A DNA stretch of 64,000 bases, from NCBI GenBank assembly GCA_014762645.1, contig JABURP010000052.1, forward strand, positions 1-64,000, given 5' to 3'. Both the position numbers and the translations under genes were made by a program. Under the pieces are notes generated by a model that made no database searches, had not been told where the DNA came from, and saw nothing but the letters and a program-made list of their open reading frames with translations. Numbering within the stretch: position 1 is the first letter of the stretch; each line of letters opens with the position of its first letter. This DNA comes from Crocinitomicaceae bacterium (GTDB lineage Bacteria > Bacteroidota > Bacteroidia > Flavobacteriales_D > Crocinitomicaceae). Below, piece by piece: positions 36,601 to 43,617 of this stretch.

Positions 36601-37982
36601 GTTTCATTTACCCGGTCTTCTTCCGGCAAGCCATGTCGTATCAATTCGATATACAAATCCTCTCCGAACTGCTCTTTCCACCATGTTAAGGCCTCAATTG
36701 CCTGATTTTCTCCAACATTTAAAATCTTAGAAGGAACCTCTCCGTTTAAACCACCTGTAAGTACAATGATGTCTTCTTTATACTGTTCCACAATTGTTTT
36801 GTCGATACGAGGAACATAATAGAACCCTTCTGTAAAGGCAATTGAAGACATTTTTGCCAGGTTGTGGTAACCTTTTTTATTCTTAGCCAACATGACCACT
36901 TGAAATCCGTTGTCTTTATTGGATTTATCCAGATGATCTGTGCAGATATTAAACTCACAACCAACAATAGGTTTCAGCGGAACTTTATCAAAGGTCTCCC
37001 CTTTTTCTTCTGCAGCTGCTTTTTCTTTTTCAAGATTACTGTTATAGGATTTTACATCACTAACAAAGTGAAAGGCAGCCATCATATTTCCTGAATCCGT
37101 CAATGCAACTGCCGGACAATTGAATTCACCAGCCTTGTATACCAGATTTCGAATTTTGGTAGTTGATTGTAGGATAGAAAACTGGGAGTAATTATGCAGG
37201 TGACTAAACGGCACTTCCGATAACTGAGAAAGATTTTCCTTGATATCTTCCGTAGAAATCTCAACTTCAGTGCTTTCTCTTTTTCGAATTTTTTCCGACT
37301 CTTCTTTGAGATTCATGTGCTCTAAACCAATCAATTCAATTGGTTCAGGGTGATCCCTCAGGAAGTCTTCGATATAAGTATCCGTTGCCTGAAGTTCGGT
37401 ATTGGTAAAATTACCAGTTCGCAAAAGTTCAAAGAAGCAACGGGTTGTCGCTTCTACATCAGCCGTTGCATTGTGAGCCTCATCAAATGGGACCTCAAAC
37501 AGGTGCTCGTGTAATTCTGTTAACGTTGGCAACTTAAACTTACCACCACGTCCTCCTGGAATTTTACACAATTCGGCAGTTGTTTCGGTACAGGTATCCA
37601 ACACCGGCATATCAACCATTGGGCTTTCTACCTCGTAACGATAGAATTCGCAGCCCATGATATTGATATCAAAGCCTATATTTTGACCGACTACAAACTT
37701 GGCTTTGGATAGCGCCTCATTAAACTCACGAAGAACTTCCTGAATTGGTACCCCTTTTTCTTTGGCGAGATCAGTTGAAATTCCGTGAATTTGTTCTGAT
37801 TCAAAAGGAATATCAAAACCGTCAGGTTTAACGAGAAAGTCTTTGTGTTCTATGAGTTCACCATTAGCATCATGCAACTGCCAAGCGATTTGAACGCATC
37901 TTGGCCAATTTTCCGTATCGGTAATAGGCGCATTCCAATTTTTCGGAAGCCCTGTTGTTTCCGTATCAAAAATTATATACAT
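33615..37982 (-). CDS. dnaE: DNA polymerase III alpha subunit with N-terminal exonuclease
   Basis: Main replicative polymerase, 1455 residues. Residues ~1-185 are a DnaQ-type 3'-5' exonuclease: DTETTG (Asp6, Glu8), NIGFDINI (Asp105) and HNATADVEAT (His170, Asp175). After a linker, the PHP domain begins at ~258 (FSHLHNYSQFS), but the usual third His is Tyr265 and the TDH motif is TDS (Ser297), suggesting a damaged metal site. Polymerase core: SVGPGRGSAAGS, PDIDIDFDDEGR (catalytic Asp residues at ~683-690) and RKAMGKKK; then a helix-hairpin-helix and an OB fold (~1180-1300). Proofreading is probably supplied in cis by the exonuclease domain. Confidence 0.96.
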   Translation of the reverse strand: MYIIFDTETTGLPKNWNAPITDTENWPRCVQIAWQLHDANGELIEHKDFLVKPDGFDIPFESEQIHGISTDLAKEKGVPIQEVLREFNEALSKAKFVVGQNIGFDINIMGCEFYRYEVESPMVDMPVLDTCTETTAELCKIPGGRGGKFKLPTLTELHEHLFEVPFDEAHNATADVEATTRCFFELLRTGNFTNTELQATDTYIEDFLRDHPEPIELIGLEHMNLKEESEKIRKRESTEVEISTEDIKENLSQLSEVPFSHLHNYSQFSILQSTTKIRNLVYKAGEFNCPAVALTDSGNMMAAFHFVSDVKSYNSNLEKEKAAAEEKGETFDKVPLKPIVGCEFNICTDHLDKSNKDNGFQVVMLAKNKKGYHNLAKMSSIAFTEGFYYVPRIDKTIVEQYKEDIIVLTGGLNGEVPSKILNVGENQAIEALTWWKEQFGEDLYIELIRHGLPEEDRVNETLLKFSEEYQVKVVATNRTYYLNKSDADAHDILLCIKDGELKSTPKGRGRGFRYGLPNDEYYFKSPEEMKKLFSDLPEAIENTNEIVEKCEPYDLAREILLPAFEIPEEFQDPQDDEDGGKRGENNYLRHLAYEGAKKRYGEITEEIRERLDFELQTIANTGYPGYFLIVQDFCQAARDMGVSVGPGRGSAAGSAVAYCTGITNVDPIEYDLLFERFLNPERVSMPDIDIDFDDEGRQKVIDWVIEKYGSNQVAQIITYGTMAAKSSIRDTARVLDLPLHEADRLAKLVPDIKLNKIFGLDDAALADKLKNNQDDIEKANQLKSLAKGSDLPGQVVNQAVLLEGSMRNTGIHACGVIITPDDITNFVPVALAKDSDMYCTQFDNSVAEDAGLLKMDFLGLKTLTLIKDAVKIVKERHGVDLDPENFPIDDEKTYELFQRGETVGIFQYESAGMQKYLRELKPTAFADLIAMNALYRPGPLEYIPSFIRRKHGLEEIHYDLEATKEFLEETYGITVYQEQVMLLSQKLAGFTKGEADTLRKAMGKKKFDLLAKMKPQFLDQGEANGHDRKILEKIWVDWEAFASYAFNKSHSTCYAWIAYQTAYLKAHYPAEYMASVLSNNMNDIKQVTFFMEECRRGGIEVLGPDVNESEYKFTVNKEGAIRFGLGAIKGVGSKPVEAILEERKENGPFSSVFDMASRVSLRACNKRVFESLVLAGGFDSFGDITRAQFFAEDQNKKVFLENVIKFGARMQENQDSSQVNMFGESAEVEVPQPQPPKVDDWPTLTKLSKEKEVVGIYISGHPLDDFKLEIRSFCNARVADIVELEKNANKELKMAGIITDAQHRTTKHGNPYGTFDIEDYSDSQRLFVFGEDYMRFKHMLAIGTFVHLTGRVQRKKYGEELEFKVTNLDLLTELRDKRAKTLLLTVESSDLTDIMIDELYHLVQDNSGPCSLKFIIRDHKSKSEIKMPSRNMKVSVDNDFIKEVDKLKVFDYAIE

Positions 37983-38077
37983 GAGGCTGGTTTGTTGTCA
38001 GTAAAATCCGCATAAAATTAGGGATAATTGCCGAAAATCTGAAGAGAAGTTATCCACCTCAGCGAATTCTTTTGCAC

Positions 38078-38108
38078 AAAAAAAGCCCCTGGTGGTTACC
38101 AGAGGCTT
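38078..38108 (-). terminator. Rho-independent terminator after the lipoprotein gene (minus strand)
   Basis: On the minus strand AAGCCTCTGG pairs with CCAGGGGCTT (one mismatch), followed by a run of T. It ends the lipoprotein gene at 38132 and isolates dnaE downstream of it. Confidence 0.85.
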
Positions 38109-38131
38109 CTTTATAATTTACTAAGTTTTTC

Positions 38132-38752
38132 TTACTCAGTGTAAGTTTTAGTACCAGTAATTGAGTACGTATCACCATTTGAGTAAGTAGCTGAATAGTC
38201 AAGAGCTACAACTAACTCGTCTCCTGCTAATCTATCAAGCATCATGTACCCATCAGGGAACAATGATTCACCATCATACGTGTTTGTGTTTCCACTGTAA
38301 ATGGTTTTAGTGAAAGTAATCAATACAGCTTCTTTCTTTTTCAATTCCTGAACTTTTGATTTTCCTACGAAAGCCCAAAATCCTTCAAAGCTATCAGTAT
38401 CACCATCATCAGTAACTGATCCACTGTAAGCTCCATCTTTCTCAAAAGTGTGTTGCTCAGAGTACGTTCTCACGTCAGCTGGGTTAGTTACTGTTCCTCC
38501 AGGTCCTGCTAATGAAGTCACTGTTGTCATATTGGTACCATCATAGCTGTATGTAGTGGTTGATGTATACGTATCTCCACCCCAATCATATACGTCAACT
38601 GTAGTATACTCAGCACTTGAAAGTTTCCAGTTTTTAGATAATCTTGCTTTTCTTGATGATAAAGATAAAGCTGGGTCATTTTCTCCTTTTTTACAAGAAG
38701 GTGTAGCAAGCATTAAACCTGCTGCGGCAAACATTAAAATTGTTTTTTTCAT
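38132..38752 (-). CDS. Lipocalin-like lipoprotein, CKKGENDP family (A)
   Basis: A 206-residue lipoprotein: the signal peptide MKKTILMFAAAGLMLATPSC ends with Cys20, then KKGENDPALSLSSRKARLSKNW, a conserved start of a Bacteroidota lipoprotein group with a lipocalin-like beta-barrel. The rest alternates Thr/Ser/Tyr-rich strands (TYTSTTTYSYDGTNMTTVTS). The next upstream gene has the same start motif. The product probably faces the periplasm or the surface. Ligand unknown. A strong terminator follows. Confidence 0.65.
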   Translation of the reverse strand: MKKTILMFAAAGLMLATPSCKKGENDPALSLSSRKARLSKNWKLSSAEYTTVDVYDWGGDTYTSTTTYSYDGTNMTTVTSLAGPGGTVTNPADVRTYSEQHTFEKDGAYSGSVTDDGDTDSFEGFWAFVGKSKVQELKKKEAVLITFTKTIYSGNTNTYDGESLFPDGYMMLDRLAGDELVVALDYSATYSNGDTYSITGTKTYTE

Positions 38753-38882
38753 TGTTAAAATATTAGTTACTAAATTTTCAATTCAATCAATACAACGTAA
38801 ATGTATAAAATAGGTTGGGATTAGAAAATAATAATTGTACTTTTCCGTAGAAATACTTTTAAAGTATTGATGGTTGATAAGA

Positions 38883-39668
38883 CTATATTCTTTCCAGAAT
38901 TAATACGGACTCCGAATAAAACTCATCATTAATCGTGGTTGTGGGATTACCCTGGTAAGGAATCACCGTGTATGAGCCACTATTTTTTCGCTTTTCTTTA
39001 AAAATCATTTCTTTACGTTTTAGTTGGTCTATCTCAATAATGGTATTGTTTTCTCCACTATAATAATTTGAAACATCTACTGATTCACTCCCATAATTGA
39101 CTGTGCTGACTGTATCATCTAAACCAATTGTGGTGTTATAGGAAGTAATCTGTTGATTTTTAGTCTGTGACAATAAATTTAAGGCGATTCTTTCCTTATT
39201 CTTGTACTCTCCTTCGACCTTTCCAAGAAAACTCCAGTCGCCACTTTCGCTTATTTTCTTTACGGTAATAAGCGTATCATAGCTCATAGACCCACCTATA
39301 TACTGAACATTTGTCCACCGCTCTGTACTATAGTAATCAACTGACCAGGTTCCGGCTTTATCAAATGTATACTTCACATAATCCACTATAATTAATGAAG
39401 TATCATAACTTATTGTACCGTTTGACGCACTATATTCCTCAGTAATTCGAAGAATTTCATTTTCCTCGTAGGTTTCAGTCACACTCACATAATCTCCATC
39501 TGCATTAGAGGTTTTGTCATTATACGAATAATCGCCAATATTCCATTCTCCATGCATTCTTGCTTTTCTGGAATAAATACTAAGAAATGGGTCATTTTCA
39601 CCCTTTTTACAGGATGTCGTCAGAGTGCCACATACAAAACACAACAGGAAGAAGTTAATTTTACGCAT
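38883..39668 (-). CDS. Lipocalin-like lipoprotein, CKKGENDP family (B)
   Basis: A 261-residue lipoprotein paralogous to the gene at 38132 in its N-terminal part (CKKGENDPFLSIYSRKARMHGEW). Start is 39668 (MRKINFFLLCFVCGTLTTSC), with AAAGGA directly upstream; the longer frame to 39713 adds unlikely residues. After the shared motif it carries strands of a lipocalin-like body with a longer central part. Between A and B lie 130 bases with an AATACTTT-T-AAAGTATT palindrome (38852-38868), so they are likely separate transcripts. Function unknown. Confidence 0.65.
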   Translation of the reverse strand: MRKINFFLLCFVCGTLTTSCKKGENDPFLSIYSRKARMHGEWNIGDYSYNDKTSNADGDYVSVTETYEENEILRITEEYSASNGTISYDTSLIIVDYVKYTFDKAGTWSVDYYSTERWTNVQYIGGSMSYDTLITVKKISESGDWSFLGKVEGEYKNKERIALNLLSQTKNQQITSYNTTIGLDDTVSTVNYGSESVDVSNYYSGENNTIIEIDQLKRKEMIFKEKRKNSGSYTVIPYQGNPTTTINDEFYSESVLILERI

Positions 39669-39731
39669 TCCTTTTGATTTGATCGGTAATGGTCTAAACG
39701 CGTGATGTACCAAAAGGTTGGGAGTTATGCA

Positions 39732-39766
39732 TAAAAAAAGCCGTCAATAAAAAATTACTGACGGCT
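39732..39766 (-). terminator. Rho-independent terminator after the peroxiredoxin gene
   Basis: On the minus strand AGCCGTCA pairs with TGACGGCT around a 12-base loop, followed by seven T residues (39739 down to 39733). Confidence 0.85.
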
Positions 39767-39788
39767 CAACGAATTTCGTAAATTAAAT

Positions 39789-40421
39789 TTAGTGTGTTGC
39801 CAGGTATTCAGCTACTCCTTCATGAGAAGCTTTCATTCCGTCTGCTCCTTTGGTCCAGTTAGCAGGACACACTTCTCCATGCTCCTCATTAAACTGAAGG
39901 GCATCTACCATTCTAATTGCTTCGTCCACATTTCTTCCAAGCGGAAGGTCATTCACCACCTGATGTCTAACGACACCATTCTTATCAATAAGGAAAAGCC
40001 CTCTGTATGCAATCATAGTATTTGTTGCTATAAGCTCTCCTTCTGGTGTATAATCATATTCACCTAACAATACATCATACGCATCTGCAATTGTTTTATT
40101 GGTATCAGCAACAATCGGATACGTCACTCCTTTGATTCCGCCGGCAGCTTTGTCCATTTGCAACCATCCCCAGTGCGTTTCTTCTGTATCTGTTGAACAG
40201 GCAACTACCTTTGTTCCTCGTTGTTCAAACTCAGCCAATTTTGCCTGAAACGCATGCAACTCACTTGGACAAACAAATGTGAAATCTTTTGGATAGAAGA
40301 ACAATACCACATAGTTTTTGCCAATAAATTGTTCTAATGAAAAATCCTGAACTACCTCTCCGCCATTAACAACAGCTGGTGCTTTGAAAAGAGGTGCCTT
40401 TTTTCCTACTAATACTCCCAT
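39789..40421 (-). CDS. 2-Cys peroxiredoxin (AhpC/TSA family)
   Basis: A 210-residue cytoplasmic thiol peroxidase that reduces hydrogen peroxide and organic peroxides. Peroxidatic Cys51 in DFTFVCPSE, resolving Cys185 in GEVCPANW. Length and sequence fit typical 2-Cys peroxiredoxins. No ahpF gene is adjacent, so thioredoxin probably supplies electrons. Upstream (minus sense) a TATCTTTTG element resembles a -7 box. The gene is monocistronic with its own terminator. Confidence 0.93.
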   Translation of the reverse strand: MGVLVGKKAPLFKAPAVVNGGEVVQDFSLEQFIGKNYVVLFFYPKDFTFVCPSELHAFQAKLAEFEQRGTKVVACSTDTEETHWGWLQMDKAAGGIKGVTYPIVADTNKTIADAYDVLLGEYDYTPEGELIATNTMIAYRGLFLIDKNGVVRHQVVNDLPLGRNVDEAIRMVDALQFNEEHGEVCPANWTKGADGMKASHEGVAEYLATH

Positions 40422-40519
40422 TTTATCTTTTTTAGTTTTTTATTCTAAACAAATTTAATCAGATTTCTCAGACAAAAGATAATGATTAATCAAACCGGTT
40501 GAGCTAAATCAGTCTGAAG

Positions 40520-41224
40520 CTAAGCCATCAGCATCCCTACTGCAAATCCGCAAAGTATCGCCATGAGTTTGAGTAAGTTAAGCTTGTGTCCTTCACTGGA
40601 TTCAAAAATAATTGTAGTGGATATGTGTAAAAACATCCCCACAGCAATAGACAATATATAGGATGGATCAATTTTCATGACTTCCAAAATCGGTTCACCA
40701 ACCATCAAACCTAATGGAGCCATTAATGAAAATAACACAAGATACACCCAGGATGTCATCTTGTTGTAGCCGGCTGTCTTAAAGATGGTCATTAAAGCTA
40801 CCGCCACTGGCACTTTATGTAAAATGACACCCCAAAATAAGTCGTCAACATGATGATGCCCGTGGTGATCCAATGGAATAGACTCAATAAAAGCGTGCAA
40901 AGAAAGACTGACAAAAATTGCCAGCGGAAATACTTTGTGAACGTGATCATCTTTGTGATTGTGGGTGTGGCCATGTTCTGCTCCTTTTGAAAAATACTCA
41001 AGGATTAACTGTAATAGAAATCCAAGAAGTATAAAGTATCCGGTAATTCTGCCCTCTTTTGCATAGGACTCAGGAAAAATATGAGTAAAAATAATCGTGA
41101 GTAAAAATCCCCCTGAAAATGATAGTAATAACTTAAGATGAGACGTTTTTTTGAATAACTCCACCAGAATTCCGCCTGTAATAACAGATAGAAACAACCC
41201 AATAATTTTAACCCACAACTCCAT
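40520..41224 (-). CDS. ZIP-family metal transporter
   Basis: A 234-residue inner-membrane transporter expected to import Zn2+ or related divalent metals. About seven to eight TM helices, a histidine-rich loop (EHGHTHNHKDDHVHK) after the third, and the ZIP metal site HAFIESIPLDHHGHHH with LHKVPVAVAL in helix 5. The His-rich loop is typical of ZIP regulation. It starts 3 bases downstream of the methyltransferase gene and should be co-transcribed. Which metal is preferred is not known. Confidence 0.88.
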   Translation of the reverse strand: MELWVKIIGLFLSVITGGILVELFKKTSHLKLLLSFSGGFLLTIIFTHIFPESYAKEGRITGYFILLGFLLQLILEYFSKGAEHGHTHNHKDDHVHKVFPLAIFVSLSLHAFIESIPLDHHGHHHVDDLFWGVILHKVPVAVALMTIFKTAGYNKMTSWVYLVLFSLMAPLGLMVGEPILEVMKIDPSYILSIAVGMFLHISTTIIFESSEGHKLNLLKLMAILCGFAVGMLMA

Positions 41225-41227
41225 TTA

Positions 41228-41959
41228 TTAATCCTTTAACCTGGCTTTTATGATCAGTCTTTCTGATTTTTCGGGATCAAAAGTAGACAAATTGTAATCA
41301 CCAAAAACATCCTCAATAATAAACCCTGCATGTTGTAGTAATTCATTAAAATCTTCCAAATAAAGAACCCTTACTTTTTCTTCAAAGGAGAAATTCTGTT
41401 TATTATCTTCAAACTCAATGCGTTTTCTTATAAAGTCCTTTTCCTGATACTTGTATATGTTGAAGTGAATATCATCAAAAGATTTAACTTCCTCGACAGG
41501 AAGGCGTTGCACTTGTTTGTACACATTCAAGTAATCAATTATAACTACGCCTTGAGGGTTGAGATTCTGACACATTGCGTCCACAACCCGTTGGTCATCT
41601 TGCACATCCTCAAAATATCCGAAACTAGTGAACAGATTAAAAATTACATCAAATGTTTGACCTGGAAGTGGTTTCCGCATATCATGCACTTTAAAACTTA
41701 AGGTTTCGTTTTCATATTTGCGTGCCAACTGAATGCTCCGTTGAGATAGATCAATGCCTAAAACATCAAGCCCTAGCTTGTTAAGGTAGATAGAATGACG
41801 TCCTTTACCGCAAGCCAGATCAAGAACGCTCGTTCCTTTTTTAAGATCAAGGTGCTTTACGAGCTGCCGCATAAAGGACTCTGCCTCATCATAATTACGA
41901 TTCTTATATAGGATATGATAATAATCGGTATTGAACCAATCCTTGTACCACTCTGACAT
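41228..41959 (-). CDS. Class I SAM-dependent methyltransferase
   Basis: A 243-residue Rossmann-fold methyltransferase. Motif I is SVLDLACGKGRHSIYLN (SAM binding), then VLGIDLSQRSI, and motif IV-like region FDVIFNLFTSFGYF. The closest look is of small-molecule or UbiE-like methyltransferases with an inserted C-terminal beta-sheet (KVRVLYLEDFNELLQHAGF). Substrate unknown. It is first in a two-gene unit with the ZIP transporter. Confidence 0.85.
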   Translation of the reverse strand: MSEWYKDWFNTDYYHILYKNRNYDEAESFMRQLVKHLDLKKGTSVLDLACGKGRHSIYLNKLGLDVLGIDLSQRSIQLARKYENETLSFKVHDMRKPLPGQTFDVIFNLFTSFGYFEDVQDDQRVVDAMCQNLNPQGVVIIDYLNVYKQVQRLPVEEVKSFDDIHFNIYKYQEKDFIRKRIEFEDNKQNFSFEEKVRVLYLEDFNELLQHAGFIIEDVFGDYNLSTFDPEKSERLIIKARLKD

Positions 41960-42047
41960 TCGGGAGTATTTTGCTCAAAATTAATACTCTTTTCAGGACA
42001 TTGTCAAAATATGGGCACTAATCTTAAGGTTAGATAACTTAATTTTA

Positions 42048-42055
42048 TATATTTG
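42048..42055 (+). promoter_or_regulatory. -7 promoter element for the siaB-siaC-coaE operon
   Basis: TATATTTG matches TAnnTTTG, 18-25 bases before the GTG at 42073. The transcript would start near 42062, which excludes a TTG at 42058 as the siaB start. Confidence 0.6.
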
Positions 42056-42072
42056 CCTTGCACGTAGTTAGA

Positions 42073-42618
42073 GTGGACAAGGTTTACGAAATATACAAAC
42101 AGCTCGAAGAAAAAAATGTTCTTTTGTCTTTCAAAGGGATGATTACTTCGGAATTATTAACCACCATTTTGCAGATCATGGAGTCCAAAATGGACCATAT
42201 AGATGAGAAGCCAAAGGTTAAGAAGAAGGTGTTTAATATACTAGTAGAATGTCTGCAAAATCTGTATCACCATATTGATCAGGACGACGTTATTCATGTT
42301 CCCCTTGAAGACAAATCTGCATTGTTAATGATTGCGAAAAGGGAAAATGAATACGAAATTACTACGGGAAATTACATGAAAACGCAAGATGTACCTGCGT
42401 TAAAAGATAAGCTTGAGCTTGTAAACAGTATGGATAAAGCTGAGCTCAAAGCCTATTATAAAAAAGTACTCAGTGAAGGGTCCCTTTCCAGTAAAGGAAC
42501 AGCAGGACTTGGAATGATTGATATAGCAAGGAAATCGGGTGAAAAACTAGACTTTAGTTTTAGCCCAATTAATGATACAACAACTTTTTTTAGTTTAGCT
42601 GTTAAAATAGCAGAGTAA
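42073..42618 (+). CDS. siaB: SiaB-family protein kinase
   Basis: A 181-residue protein resembling SiaB kinases, single-domain GHKL-type Ser/Thr kinases that phosphorylate SiaC. The N box (VECLQNLYHHID) and the glycine-rich GTAGLGMIDIARKSG (G box, ATP lid) are visible. I choose GTG at 42073 (read MDKVYEIYKQLEEKN) because a -7 box at 42048-42055 puts the transcript start after the TTG at 42058. The SiaC-type gene lies 14 bases downstream, as is usual for this pair. In Pseudomonas aeruginosa this partner switch controls a diguanylate cyclase; the target here is unknown. Confidence 0.85.
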   Translation: MDKVYEIYKQLEEKNVLLSFKGMITSELLTTILQIMESKMDHIDEKPKVKKKVFNILVECLQNLYHHIDQDDVIHVPLEDKSALLMIAKRENEYEITTGNYMKTQDVPALKDKLELVNSMDKAELKAYYKKVLSEGSLSSKGTAGLGMIDIARKSGEKLDFSFSPINDTTTFFSLAVKIAE

Positions 42619-42632
42619 TTACATAATAGATT

Positions 42633-43016
42633 ATGGAAAATTTAACTTTAGAAGGATCAGCAAAAACACCTACGGTGAATTTCGATTGCGAAAATGGTGT
42701 GCTAGAATTAAAAGGAAGATCTATTCCTGAAAATTCTATCGAGTTCTACAAGCCTTTGAACGATTGGATTGATGCCTATGCTGCATCCCCTAAACCCAAC
42801 ACCATTGTGGATGTAAAGTTAGAGTACTTCAACACGTCATCTTCAAAGTGTATTCTTGACCTTTTCAAGCAATTGGAAAAATTAAATGCCGGAAACACTG
42901 AAGTGAAAGTGAACTGGTATTTTGAAGAGGATGATGAGGATATGGAAGAAGCTGGTGAAGATTACCAGGCAATTATCGATCTTCCTTTCAAGATGATCGA
43001 AGTAGAAGAGATCTAG
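42633..43016 (+). CDS. siaC: SiaC-family regulatory phosphoprotein (DUF1987)
   Basis: A 127-residue protein of the SiaC/DUF1987 family. It begins with the typical KTPTVNFDCENGVLELKGRSIPEN and carries the phospho-acceptor segment EYFNTSSSK. Counting from Met1, the threonine is Thr68, the same number as the phosphorylated Thr68 that I recall for P. aeruginosa SiaC. The C-terminal end is highly acidic (EEDDEDMEEAGED). Unphosphorylated SiaC binds its effector; SiaB phosphorylation releases it. No diguanylate cyclase or PP2C-type SiaA phosphatase is encoded in this window. Confidence 0.9.
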   Translation: MENLTLEGSAKTPTVNFDCENGVLELKGRSIPENSIEFYKPLNDWIDAYAASPKPNTIVDVKLEYFNTSSSKCILDLFKQLEKLNAGNTEVKVNWYFEEDDEDMEEAGEDYQAIIDLPFKMIEVEEI

Positions 43017-43032
43017 AAACGCCCGCGGCGTA

Positions 43033-43617
43033 ATGAAAAATTATATATCAGTCGGGATAACCGGTGGTATTGGCTCTGGCAAATCCTATGTTTGTCAGAT
43101 CATTGAGACCATGGGTTATCCCGTTTTTTATGCTGATGCCGAAGCAAAAAAAATAATCAACGAAGACCCTTCTGCCATTCGAGCAGTAACTTCAGTTTTC
43201 GGAACTGAAGCTTACAACAAAGATGGTTTGAATAGTACTTATATCGCTCAGAAAGTCTTCAAAGACAACTCCCTCCGCGAAGAACTTAACGCCATCATTC
43301 ATCCCCGGGTAAGACAAAGATTCAATGATTGGGCACTCAAATCGGGTTCGAAAATCGTCTTTACAGAAGCCGCCATCTTATTTGAAACCGGTTCATACAA
43401 AAATTACGATTTCATCTGTCTCATAACCGCACCATACGATCTGAAGATAAGCCGTGTTAAAAAAAGGAGCGGGTTGTCAGAAGAAGAAATTAAATCCCGG
43501 ATGGATAGTCAATGGTCGGATGAGAAAAAAATCCCTTTGGCCGATTTTATCATTATTAATGATGAAAGCGAACCTCTTTTACCACAGGTCGTAAATATGA
43601 TTAAACAAGTTCAATGA
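43033..43617 (+). CDS. coaE: Dephospho-CoA kinase
   Basis: Phosphorylates dephospho-CoA to coenzyme A, the last step of CoA synthesis. The 194-residue P-loop kinase has Walker A GITGGIGSGKS and the CoaE signatures VFYADAEAKKII, IIHPRVRQRF and VFTEAAILFETG. Length fits the family. It sits 16 bases after siaC and overlaps the next gene by four bases (ATGA), so these four genes form one operon. Confidence 0.95.
   Translation: MKNYISVGITGGIGSGKSYVCQIIETMGYPVFYADAEAKKIINEDPSAIRAVTSVFGTEAYNKDGLNSTYIAQKVFKDNSLREELNAIIHPRVRQRFNDWALKSGSKIVFTEAAILFETGSYKNYDFICLITAPYDLKISRVKKRSGLSEEEIKSRMDSQWSDEKKIPLADFIIINDESEPLLPQVVNMIKQVQ

Noticed and set aside
38050-38058. TTATCCACC, close to a DnaA box, in the dnaE upstream region
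   Set aside because: A single imperfect copy. Similar strings occur in coding sequence (near 33645 and 55005). No cluster, no AT-rich unwinding element, no dnaA/dnaN nearby.
43017-43032. GC-rich CGCCCGCGGCG just before coaE
   Set aside because: A short string within a 16-base gap. No pairing partner, repeat copies or T tract, so neither a terminator nor a repetitive element.
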